Source: Candidatus Paenibacillus intestinavium (lineage in GTDB: Bacteria > Bacillota > Bacilli > Paenibacillales > Paenibacillaceae). From it: 33,416 nt of DNA. The stretch covers positions 1 through 33,416 of the forward strand of contig DXHF01000155.1 of assembly GCA_019113605.1 (NCBI GenBank), written 5' to 3'. The translations under genes were made by a program, and so were the position numbers. Below the pieces are notes generated by a model. The model was given only the letters and a program-made list of their open reading frames with translations. It had not been told where the DNA came from and searched no databases. Positions 19,345-28,388 of the stretch are shown piece after piece; the stretch's first letter is position 1, and the number at the start of each line of letters is the position of its first letter.

Positions 19345-19385
19345 CGCATCACTTCCTTTCTTACACATTAATCATCTTTCTTCTA

Positions 19386-20567
19386 TTATAATAGACTTGC
19401 TGAATTCCAAGTGAATTTTCTTAGAATCCATCCGAGCTTACCTGTAAAAATAAAATCCATCCCCCAAAAGTGTGTCCATGCCATTCCTTTCTTCGGTCCC
19501 ATGCCAAAGCAGAAGAAGTCAATAAATCCCTTATGCTTGGGTGCCGGATGGCCTTCAAGATCGGCCAACACGATCTTAGCAAGCCTTGTAGCTTGAGCAA
19601 TGGCTTCCTTACACGTCTTTCCGTCCGCCTGTCCGCTGGCTGGATCTACGATCCGTGCGCAGTCTCCGATACTGTATACACCATGAGCATCGTGTACCCT
19701 GTAGCTTGGATCGACGATCAGATGTCCATCCGAGGTAATCGGTAGTCCAATATTTCGCAGATTAGGGTTGGGTAACAGCCCCAGCGTCCAGACACATAAA
19801 CCGACGGACATCATCTCACCGCTAGATAAGGTAAGTACTCCCTCTTTCTCCTGTAGTATTTTGACCTCATGGTTAACAGTAACACCACTAGTACGAAGAT
19901 AACGCTCTAGTTTCAATCCTACTTTAGGCGGACCATCTGGGAAGAGACTCTTGTTCGTGTTAATTAAATTTATCCTTACACTACTTGGGTCAAGTCCTAA
20001 TTTTTGTGCATCTTCACGTACGTAATAAGCCAGTTCGGCAGATGTCTCGATGCCACTTATGCCAGCACCAGCAACGGCAATAGTCATTAATCGTTGACGC
20101 TCTCTAGCATTTGTTTCGATAACAGCTTTCTTTAAGTTTGCACGCCACGTTTCCTTAATTTGAAGTGAGGTAGCCAAGCTCGCCAAAGCAATCCCTCCTT
20201 GAGCAAGATCAGGCTGCCGCACGACGCTACCTATCGCCACAACAATAATGTCATAGTACATCGATTTCCAATTTCCATTAACATCCTGGTAGTTCAACTT
20301 CTTGGGCTCTGATTCAATGTTCTTTACGGTAGCTTGAACGAATTCAACACCTTTAGGAAACAATTCCGTCAGAGAGACTCTAATATCTTCATTCGTGACC
20401 GCGGGCTTGAAGAGCAATACTTTACGCAAGTGATGCGGATTTTTATCAATTAGAATAAGTCGAAGAGGACGCTTGTTTGCTTTGTCCTTAAATGTATTTC
20501 GAATCGCTTTGACGGCATTAATACCAGCATATCCTCCACCGATGACTATACATGTCAACTCTTTCAT
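19386..20567 (-). CDS. NAD(P)/FAD-dependent oxidoreductase (NDH-2/FIST-like)
   Basis: MKELTCIVIGGGYAGINAVKAI; VAVAGAGISGIETSAELA; GVYSIGDCARI. Start moved from 20636 to 20567: the extra N-terminus overlies the promoter, and AGGAGTGG precedes this ATG. Confidence 0.9.
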   Translation of the reverse strand: MKELTCIVIGGGYAGINAVKAIRNTFKDKANKRPLRLILIDKNPHHLRKVLLFKPAVTNEDIRVSLTELFPKGVEFVQATVKNIESEPKKLNYQDVNGNWKSMYYDIIVVAIGSVVRQPDLAQGGIALASLATSLQIKETWRANLKKAVIETNARERQRLMTIAVAGAGISGIETSAELAYYVREDAQKLGLDPSSVRINLINTNKSLFPDGPPKVGLKLERYLRTSGVTVNHEVKILQEKEGVLTLSSGEMMSVGLCVWTLGLLPNPNLRNIGLPITSDGHLIVDPSYRVHDAHGVYSIGDCARIVDPASGQADGKTCKEAIAQATRLAKIVLADLEGHPAPKHKGFIDFFCFGMGPKKGMAWTHFWGMDFIFTGKLGWILRKFTWNSASLL

Positions 20568-20598
20568 GACAACCACTCCTATTTCGTTTTGCATATAT

Positions 20599-20625
20599 GA
20601 CGAGAATAGGGGAGTTTTTGTGACA
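20599..20625 (-). promoter_or_regulatory. ECF41-type promoter
   Basis: Minus strand TGTCACA-N16-CGTC (TGTCACA AAAACTCCCCTATTCT CGTC), matching the published ECF41 consensus. Confidence 0.85.
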
Positions 20626-20696
20626 CAACACAACATTTATTTACGAGTAACATGCTAGATTACGAAGAAGAATGCGTTGCTGCCATTTGATACTCC

Positions 20697-20731
20697 AAGA
20701 AGTCCAAGCGCAAACTTCGCTTGGACTTCTT
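20697..20731 (-). terminator. Hairpin downstream of the TetR gene
   Basis: AAGAAGTCCAAGCG-7nt-CGCTTGGACTTCTT perfect 14-bp arms; weak T-tract. Confidence 0.55.
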
Positions 20732-20801
20732 GCATACTTGATATTCGACGAACTTCTGAAGCATTTCTCCTGCTGCTTACTTCAGCGAATGGAGATCCCA
20801 C

Positions 20802-21362
20802 TTAGGTTCTATCAATCCCAGTCCGTATGTAAGGGATTACTAATTGGATAAATTGTTCCGACAGCATCTTCTGACTATCTCTTCTCCATTCTACAGAAGC
20901 GCCATAGATTCCCCAACTTAGTAGGACAGCTGTAATTTTAAGAGCTTCATCCTCTTCAGTTTTATTTTGTTTTAACAACATTTTATGAAAAATAACTTCG
21001 AGCTGTTCTCTAATAATGCGGGCAATTGTATCTTCGTAACCTCTATGGCAACGATTGGATAGTGACTTTTGAAAATCTGTTATAGCTTTGAAAATACTAA
21101 CGAAGACTTCTTCATTTAGCTCATTATTTTGGTAAAACTCATAATTCAAATTAACTAACAATACTTCTGATAATACCTTTTCCAACAAGTCATATATATC
21201 TTCGAAATGATAATAAAAAGTTGCACGATTAATCATCGCTTCTGTAGTTATATCTTTTATAGTAATATCCTTAAATTCCTTTTTCCCAGAAAGTTCAATA
21301 AAAGAATCCATAATTAGTTTGCGGGTGCGCAGAACTCGAGGGTCCGTCTTTGATTCAGTCAT
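20802..21362 (-). CDS. TetR/AcrR family regulator
   Basis: 186 aa; N-terminal HTH (IKDITTEAMINRATFYYHFEDIYDLLEKV); divergent from the DsbA-like gene. Confidence 0.9.
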   Translation of the reverse strand: MTESKTDPRVLRTRKLIMDSFIELSGKKEFKDITIKDITTEAMINRATFYYHFEDIYDLLEKVLSEVLLVNLNYEFYQNNELNEEVFVSIFKAITDFQKSLSNRCHRGYEDTIARIIREQLEVIFHKMLLKQNKTEEDEALKITAVLLSWGIYGASVEWRRDSQKMLSEQFIQLVIPYIRTGIDRT

Positions 21363-21503
21363 TTTGTTAACCTCCTACTTTTCAAACAAATTCTTAAATG
21401 TGTTGTATAAACGACAAATCCACACAATTATTGGTGTTGTTAATAATTATTATGATCTAAAATTCAATTACAGGCAAATTAAATTAGAAATGAGGACATT
21501 ATA

Positions 21504-22433
21504 ATGACGAACAATAATAATATGGTATGTGATCTAAAAACAGGTGTATGTGGAGTAGCTGGAGAAGAGGATATGGAGGTTATTGATTTTAATCAACCTC
21601 AAAAAATGGTGAATCTTTATTATGTGACTGACCCTATTTGTTCACATTGCTGGGCACTTGAACCTGAGCTTCGTCGTTTTGTAGAGCAATACGGAGGTTA
21701 TGTTAAATTTCATACAGTTATGGGTGGTTTGCTAGAAAAATGGCATGACGGACCAATCGATCCTGCTAATGGAATTAATAAACCAGCCGATGTGGCTGTT
21801 CACTGGAGAGAAGTTGGACAATATTCGAGAATGCCAATTGACGGTACTTTAATGATTGATAATCCAGTACAATCTTCCTACCCTCCCTCTCGTGTATTTA
21901 AGGTGATTCAAAAAAATCATACTGATGTAGCAGCATCCGAATATTTACGCCGTTCAAGAGAAGCACTTTTCGCATTTAATCAAAATATTTCAGATAAAAC
22001 CGTTATGATTGAAATCGTAAATAAACTCGGCCTTGATGGAGAAGCTATTGTTAATGAAGCTGAACAACCCCTCGGTCTACAATTGCTACATGAAGATTTT
22101 GATCTAGTTAGAAGCTTGGGTGTTAGTGGCTTCCCGACTATTGTTATGACCAATGAAGAAAACAAAGGTGTAAAAATTGTTGGCGCCCGTTCGTTGGAAT
22201 ACTATGTCAACGGATTGAAAAAAGTTCTAAATCTCGATGAATTACAACCGAAACCAATCCCTTCCCTTTCTAGCTTGCTTGAAAAAGAAAAACTGCTTTT
22301 CTCCAAAGAAATTGAAGTAATGTACGATGTTGAACAAGCAAATGTTAAATCTTTTATTGAACAGGAACTTTCAACAGATCGTTATGAAGTGAACGAAATT
22401 TTAGGAGAATTGTATTTTACTACTACTAAATAA
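21504..22433 (+). CDS. DsbA-family (SpxH/FrnE-like) thioredoxin-fold protein
   Basis: 309 aa; VTDPICSHCWALEPELRRF CXXC motif; cis-Pro region GVSGFPTIV; extra N-terminal CDLKTGVC. Confidence 0.85.
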   Translation: MTNNNNMVCDLKTGVCGVAGEEDMEVIDFNQPQKMVNLYYVTDPICSHCWALEPELRRFVEQYGGYVKFHTVMGGLLEKWHDGPIDPANGINKPADVAVHWREVGQYSRMPIDGTLMIDNPVQSSYPPSRVFKVIQKNHTDVAASEYLRRSREALFAFNQNISDKTVMIEIVNKLGLDGEAIVNEAEQPLGLQLLHEDFDLVRSLGVSGFPTIVMTNEENKGVKIVGARSLEYYVNGLKKVLNLDELQPKPIPSLSSLLEKEKLLFSKEIEVMYDVEQANVKSFIEQELSTDRYEVNEILGELYFTTTK

Positions 22434-22452
22434 ACGAAGGTGAGTGACCATC

Positions 22453-22758
22453 ATGGCGTACGTATTACAAGTAGATTTTAAAATGAATGGACCGTTCGGA
22501 GATGAAATGGCAGAGGAGTTTTCAGATTTAGCGAAAAGTATCAACGACGAGGATGGATTTATGTGGAAAATCTGGACAGAAAGTCCCGAAACAAATGAGG
22601 CCGGTGGAATTTATATGTTCGAAACAAAAGAAACTGCTGAAAAATATAACGTTATGCACACTAGCAGATTAGCTGGTTTTGGCATAACAGATGTCAATGC
22701 AAAAATCTTTTCTATCAATTCCAAGCTTACTGAAATCAATAAAGGACCTGTAATGTAA
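22453..22758 (+). CDS. YdhR-like putative monooxygenase
   Basis: MAYVLQVDFKMNGPFGDEMAEEFSDLAKSINDEDGFMWKIWTE...GGIYMFE; ABM-like dimeric barrel. RBS GAAGGTGAG before ATG at 22453. Confidence 0.8.
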   Translation: MAYVLQVDFKMNGPFGDEMAEEFSDLAKSINDEDGFMWKIWTESPETNEAGGIYMFETKETAEKYNVMHTSRLAGFGITDVNAKIFSINSKLTEINKGPVM

Positions 22759-22883
22759 ATAAAAACCTACAGAATGCGTAGCTCCAGTTTTAACACCCTT
22801 ATTTGGGGTATCCGCGTATGATGACAGTCTTATGAGAGACAGGGAACATCGTCAATTATAAGAAGGTATTGCAGCTCACGAAG

Positions 22884-22931
22884 GATCTGTCCATTCAATC
22901 GGATCAAGGCTTCCAATATATATCTCAGGCT
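22884..22931 (+). pseudogene. Tiny IS3-family transposase remnant
   Basis: In-frame DLSIQSDQGFQYISQA resembles the (L/I)HSDQGFQYTSQA motif of the DDE integrase core; flanking frames are disrupted. Confidence 0.45.
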
Positions 22932-22934
22932 ACC

Positions 22935-22980
22935 AGCGCGCACCGATCAAATATCGATGTGCGCTAGAAGCTTTGTTTCT
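22935..22980 (+). terminator. Likely terminator of the DsbA-like/YdhR-like operon
   Basis: AGCGCGCACCGAT-CAAAT-ATCGATGTGCGCT followed by CTTTGTTTCTTTT. Confidence 0.5.
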
Positions 22981-23108
22981 TTTAGCTGTCTTCTTGATTG
23001 GGATATGACCAAATTTGAATTCTAATGAATTGGAATCAAAGTCGTTATGTTATTATCAGACTCGATCCAGGAAATAGACTGTGCATCATTCACTAATCTT
23101 ATCTAATC

Positions 23109-24446
23109 TTATAAATTACTTGGCAGCCTTTCATGCACAACATCTGTTCGACGATAGACCGAAAGAATCAATCCAAGCAGTACTATATTGACCAAAAACC
23201 CAATCCCACCAAAAGAAACAAATGGAAGAGTTACGGACATTGGTGCCATAACACCTATATTTGCTAGAACATATAACACAATCTGTCCAGTAAGGGCAAG
23301 GCAGGCTGCAAAAGAAACAAGAAATCCATACGCATTTTTTTGTTTCAACACAGATACAAACATTCTAAAAATAAGTATAAGTAGAAGAACAATTACTGCA
23401 ATTCCAGAAATATAGCCAAATCTTGCGATAATGTAAGTTAATAACAAATCCGTTGACCACATTGGCAAAATACGATCAATACCTATGGTCTCTATCTTAT
23501 CTTCAAGTGTAGCCATCCCAATAGGCCTAGCTGCCGAAACTAGCTTCCTTACCATGAATAGTTGATACCAGGAACCAGATGGGTCTTGTACCGGATTAAA
23601 GATCATTGTAATTCTTTCAACTATTCTTTCAACTAAGTAGGGATTTCTGCTCTTTGCAATAAAATTTGCTAGTATAGACAGTAAAAAAGTTGGTACATAT
23701 ACGAGTACATAGCTTAACTTCTTATTGCCGCCGAAAAATCCCTTTGCTATAGCTACTGTTAAAATAATTAGACATGAGATCGTAAGTAATGCTAGAGCAG
23801 AAAAAGATGGAGCCGATATACATAACAATGCTACCCCTGCATAAAACAAACCTGAAAAAACAATACCTAAATACCCCTTGTTTCTAAATCCATAAATAAT
23901 TCCAGCAAATAAAGGAATACAAATTAATGTTGTATAGTAGACATGTTGGTATGTCCCATTAATCTTAGATGAGGTTAGAAACCCCGCTGCCGCAATAACA
24001 AAAACCACAAAATATGCAACCTTGGAATAGCGACCAAGCCATCTATAATCAAAAAAGTACATAATCGCAAATGCTGCTATGCCGATTGGTGCATATTGAA
24101 GAAAGTCTGAAAACATATTTATACTATATTTGTTTACGCCTGAAAAAATGTATTGGAATAGACCACCTAGCACCACTAGTATCGCAGCCATGGATAGGAT
24201 TGACCAATCCGTTTTTGGTCTATGAGTCTTGTCTAACTGTTTACCAACAATAGCCGGATCACCCATTTGTTCCACTGCCTTCAAATTTGCAGTTTCTTCA
24301 TCAATCCCTTGATCTATGTACTTATTTTTCTGATCTTCAATATGATCCAAAAGCTCCCTTGTTATATGTTCATGGATGCTTTTGAAGCGAACCTCTTTAC
24401 AAACCCCTTGTATAAAATGTTGAACATGCTGATTAGTCGAGTGCAT
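23109..24446 (-). CDS. HAAS-domain / SEDS (FtsW/RodA/SpoVE-like) fusion protein
   Basis: N-terminal ~75 aa HAAS-like (EVRFKSIHEHITRELLDHIEDQKNKYIDQGIDEETANLKAVEQMGDPAIVGKQLDKTHRPK), then ~10 TM SEDS core with PFVSFGGIGFLVNIVLLGLILSV. Confidence 0.85.
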   Translation of the reverse strand: MHSTNQHVQHFIQGVCKEVRFKSIHEHITRELLDHIEDQKNKYIDQGIDEETANLKAVEQMGDPAIVGKQLDKTHRPKTDWSILSMAAILVVLGGLFQYIFSGVNKYSINMFSDFLQYAPIGIAAFAIMYFFDYRWLGRYSKVAYFVVFVIAAAGFLTSSKINGTYQHVYYTTLICIPLFAGIIYGFRNKGYLGIVFSGLFYAGVALLCISAPSFSALALLTISCLIILTVAIAKGFFGGNKKLSYVLVYVPTFLLSILANFIAKSRNPYLVERIVERITMIFNPVQDPSGSWYQLFMVRKLVSAARPIGMATLEDKIETIGIDRILPMWSTDLLLTYIIARFGYISGIAVIVLLLILIFRMFVSVLKQKNAYGFLVSFAACLALTGQIVLYVLANIGVMAPMSVTLPFVSFGGIGFLVNIVLLGLILSVYRRTDVVHERLPSNL

Positions 24447-24777
24447 AGTTTGATCCTCCTAGCACTTGATTTACAGTAAATGTATAAGTTATCCATTCAG
24501 ATTTCTTCTCTTCAAAAAGTTTCTTACCGCGCTTCGTAATTCGATAGTACTTGCGTGCCCTTTCACTTTCGGATACTTGTTCATAGCATTCTACCATCCC
24601 TTGATTTTCCAAGTTATGTAGTAGGGGGTATAGTGTGCCTGCTTTAAGAGTAAATACATTTTCTGAACGTCGTTCTAATTCATCAATCATTTGGTATCCA
24701 TACATATCACTACTATTAAGCAATTTGAGTATTAGCATTGTTGTACTGCCACTTATAAGACTTTTATCAATCTTCAT
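24433..24777 (-). CDS. PadR family regulator
   Basis: 114 aa; LILKLLNSSDMYGYQMIDELERRSENVFTLKAGTLYPLLHNLENQGMVE; overlaps the SEDS gene by 14 nt. Confidence 0.93.
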   Translation of the reverse strand: MKIDKSLISGSTTMLILKLLNSSDMYGYQMIDELERRSENVFTLKAGTLYPLLHNLENQGMVECYEQVSESERARKYYRITKRGKKLFEEKKSEWITYTFTVNQVLGGSNYALD

Positions 24778-24800
24778 TTAATTAATTCACATCCTTAACT

Positions 24801-24852
24801 CATATATCGATCATCTATACATAATATAGTATAGATGATCGATATATGTCAA
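24801..24852 (-). promoter_or_regulatory. Sigma-A-like promoter embedded in a 48-bp perfect palindrome (PadR operator candidate)
   Basis: CATATATCGATCATCTATAC-ATAATATA-GTATAGATGATCGATATATG, 20-bp perfect arms; minus strand TTGACA-N18-TATATT. Confidence 0.75.
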
Positions 24853-24870
24853 TAACATGCAGTCCTCCAA

Positions 24871-24900
24871 ATGTATAAAAAAAACCGGCATTTCTGCCGT
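24871..24900 (-). terminator. Intrinsic terminator of the HEAT-repeat gene
   Basis: ACGGCAGAAATGCCGGTTTTTTTT on the minus strand. Confidence 0.85.
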
Positions 24901-24951
24901 TAAAGTATTGGTGGAACATATGAAATTCTAACTTTTCCCCTTCTTTGCCAA

Positions 24952-25794
24952 TTACTTTACTAAACTTCTTTGCGCTCGAGTGACAATCCGCTTTGTTTCC
25001 TTTGTATCCGATACATTCAACCACTGCTCACAGATTTGCTTTACCCACTCTGGATTCGTTTTACTAGCATCATTCAACCAATTACTCACTGAATCTTGAA
25101 CATATTTTTCGGGATCAGATATAACTGATTGGATAAGTGGACGAGCAATGGAGGGATTTTCTTTCAATACAGTTATATGTTTGGCCCACACACCTTGTGG
25201 ACGTGTCAATTCAATAGCGAATCTCCGAATATTTGCGTCTTCATCAACGACCCAATCAAGCAAATATTGAATGGATTCTATTACATTGTTGATAGTCTCC
25301 TCCCTTAATGCCATCCAAGCAATCTCTCGGACACCAAAATGCGAATCGGCAGCAAACGGACGAATACTGACTAATTTATCATATAAACTCATTTGTTGAT
25401 GTTGACCGATGATGTAGGCAGCCCAACAGCGAACACTATCCGAATGATGTTGAGATAACGCAACGTAAAGTTTGGAGCTATCTACCTCAGATTGACAATC
25501 CAATAGCACTTGCCATTCACGAGCAATTGCAGGTATTATTTTCATCACTTTCTGTTCGGATAGATCGCGTAGTCTTTGAATAGCTGGTGACGAATCCTTT
25601 GCTAACGCTAACTCATTTAGAACGTTTTGAAATAATATCACATGATCAACAGCAAGCCATTCCGTCAAATTAACTGTCTGTAATTGACCCTTCTGTAGCA
25701 GTTCTATCACTTCATTTGGTATCTCACTTATCTTTCGAGCTCCTTTTCTACACAATATTTCATTGGGGAATACAAGTAGCTGTTCATTATTCAT
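24952..25794 (-). CDS. HEAT/ARM-repeat protein (DNA alkylation repair-like)
   Basis: 280 aa; repeats such as HSDSVRCWAAYIIGQ, HFGVREIAWMALREE, DANIRRFAIELTRPQGVW, VQDSVSNWLNDASK. Confidence 0.75.
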   Translation of the reverse strand: MNNEQLLVFPNEILCRKGARKISEIPNEVIELLQKGQLQTVNLTEWLAVDHVILFQNVLNELALAKDSSPAIQRLRDLSEQKVMKIIPAIAREWQVLLDCQSEVDSSKLYVALSQHHSDSVRCWAAYIIGQHQQMSLYDKLVSIRPFAADSHFGVREIAWMALREETINNVIESIQYLLDWVVDEDANIRRFAIELTRPQGVWAKHITVLKENPSIARPLIQSVISDPEKYVQDSVSNWLNDASKTNPEWVKQICEQWLNVSDTKETKRIVTRAQRSLVK

Positions 25795-25913
25795 CGAAAT
25801 CTTCCTTTCACATACAAGTTTTAGGCTTTACCTAGCCCTTATCCATTAGCATGTTACTCTAATCTCGATAACTAAGATGTAATCTGATTCACAACTGATT
25901 GCAAAAAATCACT

Positions 25914-26606
25914 TTAGCTACTTGAAATCATATTTCTTGCTAAAATCTTTTCTCGATCTATATGTATCGTCTTAAAACCTGTCTTAATAAGTCCTTCTTT
26001 AACAAGTTCCTGTAACGCCATCGTAACAGCTTCTCTACTTACTCCAATCAAATTAGCAATTTCTTGATGGGAAAGCGGAATTGCTATTTTGTAATAATGA
26101 TTGTCACCCTTCTCGCCATGCTCGTCAGATAACTTCATCAGGACGAATAAAATTTTATTATGTAAATTACCAAGAGCTAAATTTTCTGTTAACTGACTCA
26201 TACTTTTAATACGGTCGCTCAATACTTTCAATAGTGACAACATAAACCGAGGTCGGTTACATATGAAATCTTCAAATCTATTCGAATCAATGTGACAGAT
26301 ATGACTTTCTTCTATCGTTTCAATATAATGATCCCTTGTTCCAAAAGAGATCATATCCAGTTCACCAAATACATTTCCTTCATTAATAATATCCGATGTA
26401 AATTGCTTCCCTTCCTCATTCACCTTATATAAGCGAACCTTCCCTTTTTTCACAAAAAATAACCGCTCAGAAAACGTTTCTGGTGTTTGAATAAATCTAT
26501 TTTTCGGGACAACTGTTATTACAGTCAATTGTTCCATCTCAATCAGATCATCTGTATCCAGTGCATAAAGCAAATTAAATTGTGATAAGTAATGAATGTT
26601 CTCCAT
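25914..26606 (-). CDS. Crp/Fnr family regulator
   Basis: 230 aa; cNMP-binding fold; HTH IPLSHQEIANLIGVSREAVTMALQELVKEGLI. Confidence 0.92.
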   Translation of the reverse strand: MENIHYLSQFNLLYALDTDDLIEMEQLTVITVVPKNRFIQTPETFSERLFFVKKGKVRLYKVNEEGKQFTSDIINEGNVFGELDMISFGTRDHYIETIEESHICHIDSNRFEDFICNRPRFMLSLLKVLSDRIKSMSQLTENLALGNLHNKILFVLMKLSDEHGEKGDNHYYKIAIPLSHQEIANLIGVSREAVTMALQELVKEGLIKTGFKTIHIDREKILARNMISSS

Positions 26607-26648
26607 GTTTCCTCCTGCAGACTTATACTGTCGTAATTAGCATTAAAT

Positions 26649-26674
26649 CGGCAAGAGCATCATCGCTCTTGCCG
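26649..26674 (-). terminator. Hairpin downstream of the anti-sigma gene
   Basis: CGGCAAGAGC-ATCATC-GCTCTTGCCG; weak T-tract. Confidence 0.5.
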
Positions 26675-26683
26675 GAAGTAAGC

Positions 26684-27832
26684 TTAATTTAATTCGATAA
26701 CTCTACCAGTGATGACACCATTCTCATCCCTAGAAAATTGAAGAGCTCTGGAAGTTTGATCTTCTACACTAAAATGGACACTATCAGAACCCCCTGTTTG
26801 ACCTTCCTCAAATATCATTTCAGGAGAAACCGCAGTTTTGAAACCATCATACTCATAGAGAATTCTTCCTTCGTCATCATAGGTTACTTCTTTGACGGAT
26901 TCTGGTATGACCTTACCATCAGGTAATTTTCCCTTCAATTCTTCTACTCTGTCTAGCATTTCCACTTCTGCATCATCATCAGTGACATCCGAATTAGCCG
27001 AACTGTCAGTAGATGGTTCCTTCAGTAGCTCTTGAAGATAGGCCTCGGCTTTGACTGGGTCAGCTTTAGCTTTGTCTAGTGGTAAGTCGAACAGAAGTGA
27101 GGCTCCCTTATAGTCCGTTCTTGGACTAACTTCACCTGAACTTTCGTTATAAGCAAATGCGTCATTACTAAAGAATGTACTACCACTACTGATTGCTAGG
27201 TATATGCCTCGATCAGCGAATATCTCCATTCCATCACATTCTATAAGTCTATACATAATTCCTTCCAAAACAATTTCACTATAACCACCATTCATCGATG
27301 CGATGTTCACTTGCCAAGGCTTCTGCCCTTTAATAAGTGGTGACACAAAGAACGAATCTTTTCCATATTCCGGATCACTTTTCTTTGGCATGAGGCTACC
27401 ATCCTGTCTTGCTATGGATACAACAGCATAAGTCCTATCCGGATTGATACTTTGCCCAGGGTTAGTTAACTCAGTAAGTCCCGCACCTGAGACAATTCCG
27501 TGCAATGTAAAGTTATAGTCCCCCGAAGCAATCGTTTCATTGACTTCGATAGAGTCACTGCTTTCAAACACTTCGGCTAGTACCTTGTCTCCCAGTTGTT
27601 CAGCAATTTGCTTGGAGCTAAAAAGCTGTGTAGCCGCATAAGCAGTTACGGACATAATAAGCATCAATACAGCAACCAATACACCTATGGAAATTCGCTT
27701 TCTGTGTATGCTATTCATTTTATTTGTCTCCTTAAACTGATTGATGATTTTTTGGTTCAATTCCTCGTCCGGCTCCACTTCCGAAGCAAGAACTTGCTTA
27801 AGTAGTTGATCCAACTTCTCGGTTTTATTCAT
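26684..27832 (-). CDS. DUF4179-like anti-sigma factor
   Basis: Cytosolic N-terminus, one TM (ISIGVLVAVLMLIMSVTAYAA), extracellular domain; overlaps the sigma gene. ATG at 27832 with GGAGG RBS preferred over the track start 27841. Confidence 0.8.
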   Translation of the reverse strand: MNKTEKLDQLLKQVLASEVEPDEELNQKIINQFKETNKMNSIHRKRISIGVLVAVLMLIMSVTAYAATQLFSSKQIAEQLGDKVLAEVFESSDSIEVNETIASGDYNFTLHGIVSGAGLTELTNPGQSINPDRTYAVVSIARQDGSLMPKKSDPEYGKDSFFVSPLIKGQKPWQVNIASMNGGYSEIVLEGIMYRLIECDGMEIFADRGIYLAISSGSTFFSNDAFAYNESSGEVSPRTDYKGASLLFDLPLDKAKADPVKAEAYLQELLKEPSTDSSANSDVTDDDAEVEMLDRVEELKGKLPDGKVIPESVKEVTYDDEGRILYEYDGFKTAVSPEMIFEEGQTGGSDSVHFSVEDQTSRALQFSRDENGVITGRVIELN

Positions 27833-28352
27833 GGAACTCAACCTCCAATATCCCTTTCATTGCCTTTCTAGCCTTGTAAAGCCTGCTTTTGACTGTGCCC
27901 GCTGGTATATGTAGCGCCGAAGCTATCTCATCTATGGACATTTCTACCGTATAATACATATATAGCGGAATCTTAAACTTATCATCCAGCGTAGCCGCCG
28001 CTGCTACTAGTGTCGATCGAAGCTCATGGGACAGTACAATATCTTCCAGCGTTGCCTCTCCTTTTGGCAAGAAGGTCTCATTCACAGCTTCATTGAGCTC
28101 AGTTATGGGTGCAATTCTCTGCCTCCAGGCAAATTTCCTACGTTTGTTTCGGCTCAATTTTAGTGCAATTGAGATGAGAAATGCTTTAGGATTTTGGTTT
28201 GGGTCCATTTTATGACGAATTTCCATTGCTTTAAGGAAAGTATCCTGATAAAGATCATCCGTATCCGCCTTATTTCCAGCTAGCTTATAGCAAAATCCAT
28301 AAATTGTTTTACCATGTAGCTTTATAAGATCTTTTAATTCTTCGATATCCAA
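27825..28352 (-). CDS. ECF sigma factor
   Basis: Sigma2 FCYKLAGNKADTDDLYQDTFLKAM; sigma4 MSIDEIASALHIPAGTVKSRLYKARKAM. TTG at 28352 (MDIEELKDL) with AGAGGAG RBS preferred over 28382. Confidence 0.88.
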   Translation of the reverse strand: MDIEELKDLIKLHGKTIYGFCYKLAGNKADTDDLYQDTFLKAMEIRHKMDPNQNPKAFLISIALKLSRNKRRKFAWRQRIAPITELNEAVNETFLPKGEATLEDIVLSHELRSTLVAAAATLDDKFKIPLYMYYTVEMSIDEIASALHIPAGTVKSRLYKARKAMKGILEVEFHE

Positions 28353-28388
28353 GGAACTACTCCTCTCTGAATGGCCATTCACCTATAT

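Noticed and set aside
21363-21503. Candidate TetR operator in the divergent intergenic region
   Set aside because: Only short AT-rich symmetry (e.g. TAATAATTATTA, TTGT-7-ACAA) is visible; not strong enough to call.
24815-25024. Minus-strand 69-aa ORF
   Set aside because: Overlaps the HEAT-repeat gene's 3' end, its terminator and the PadR palindrome; explained by these features.
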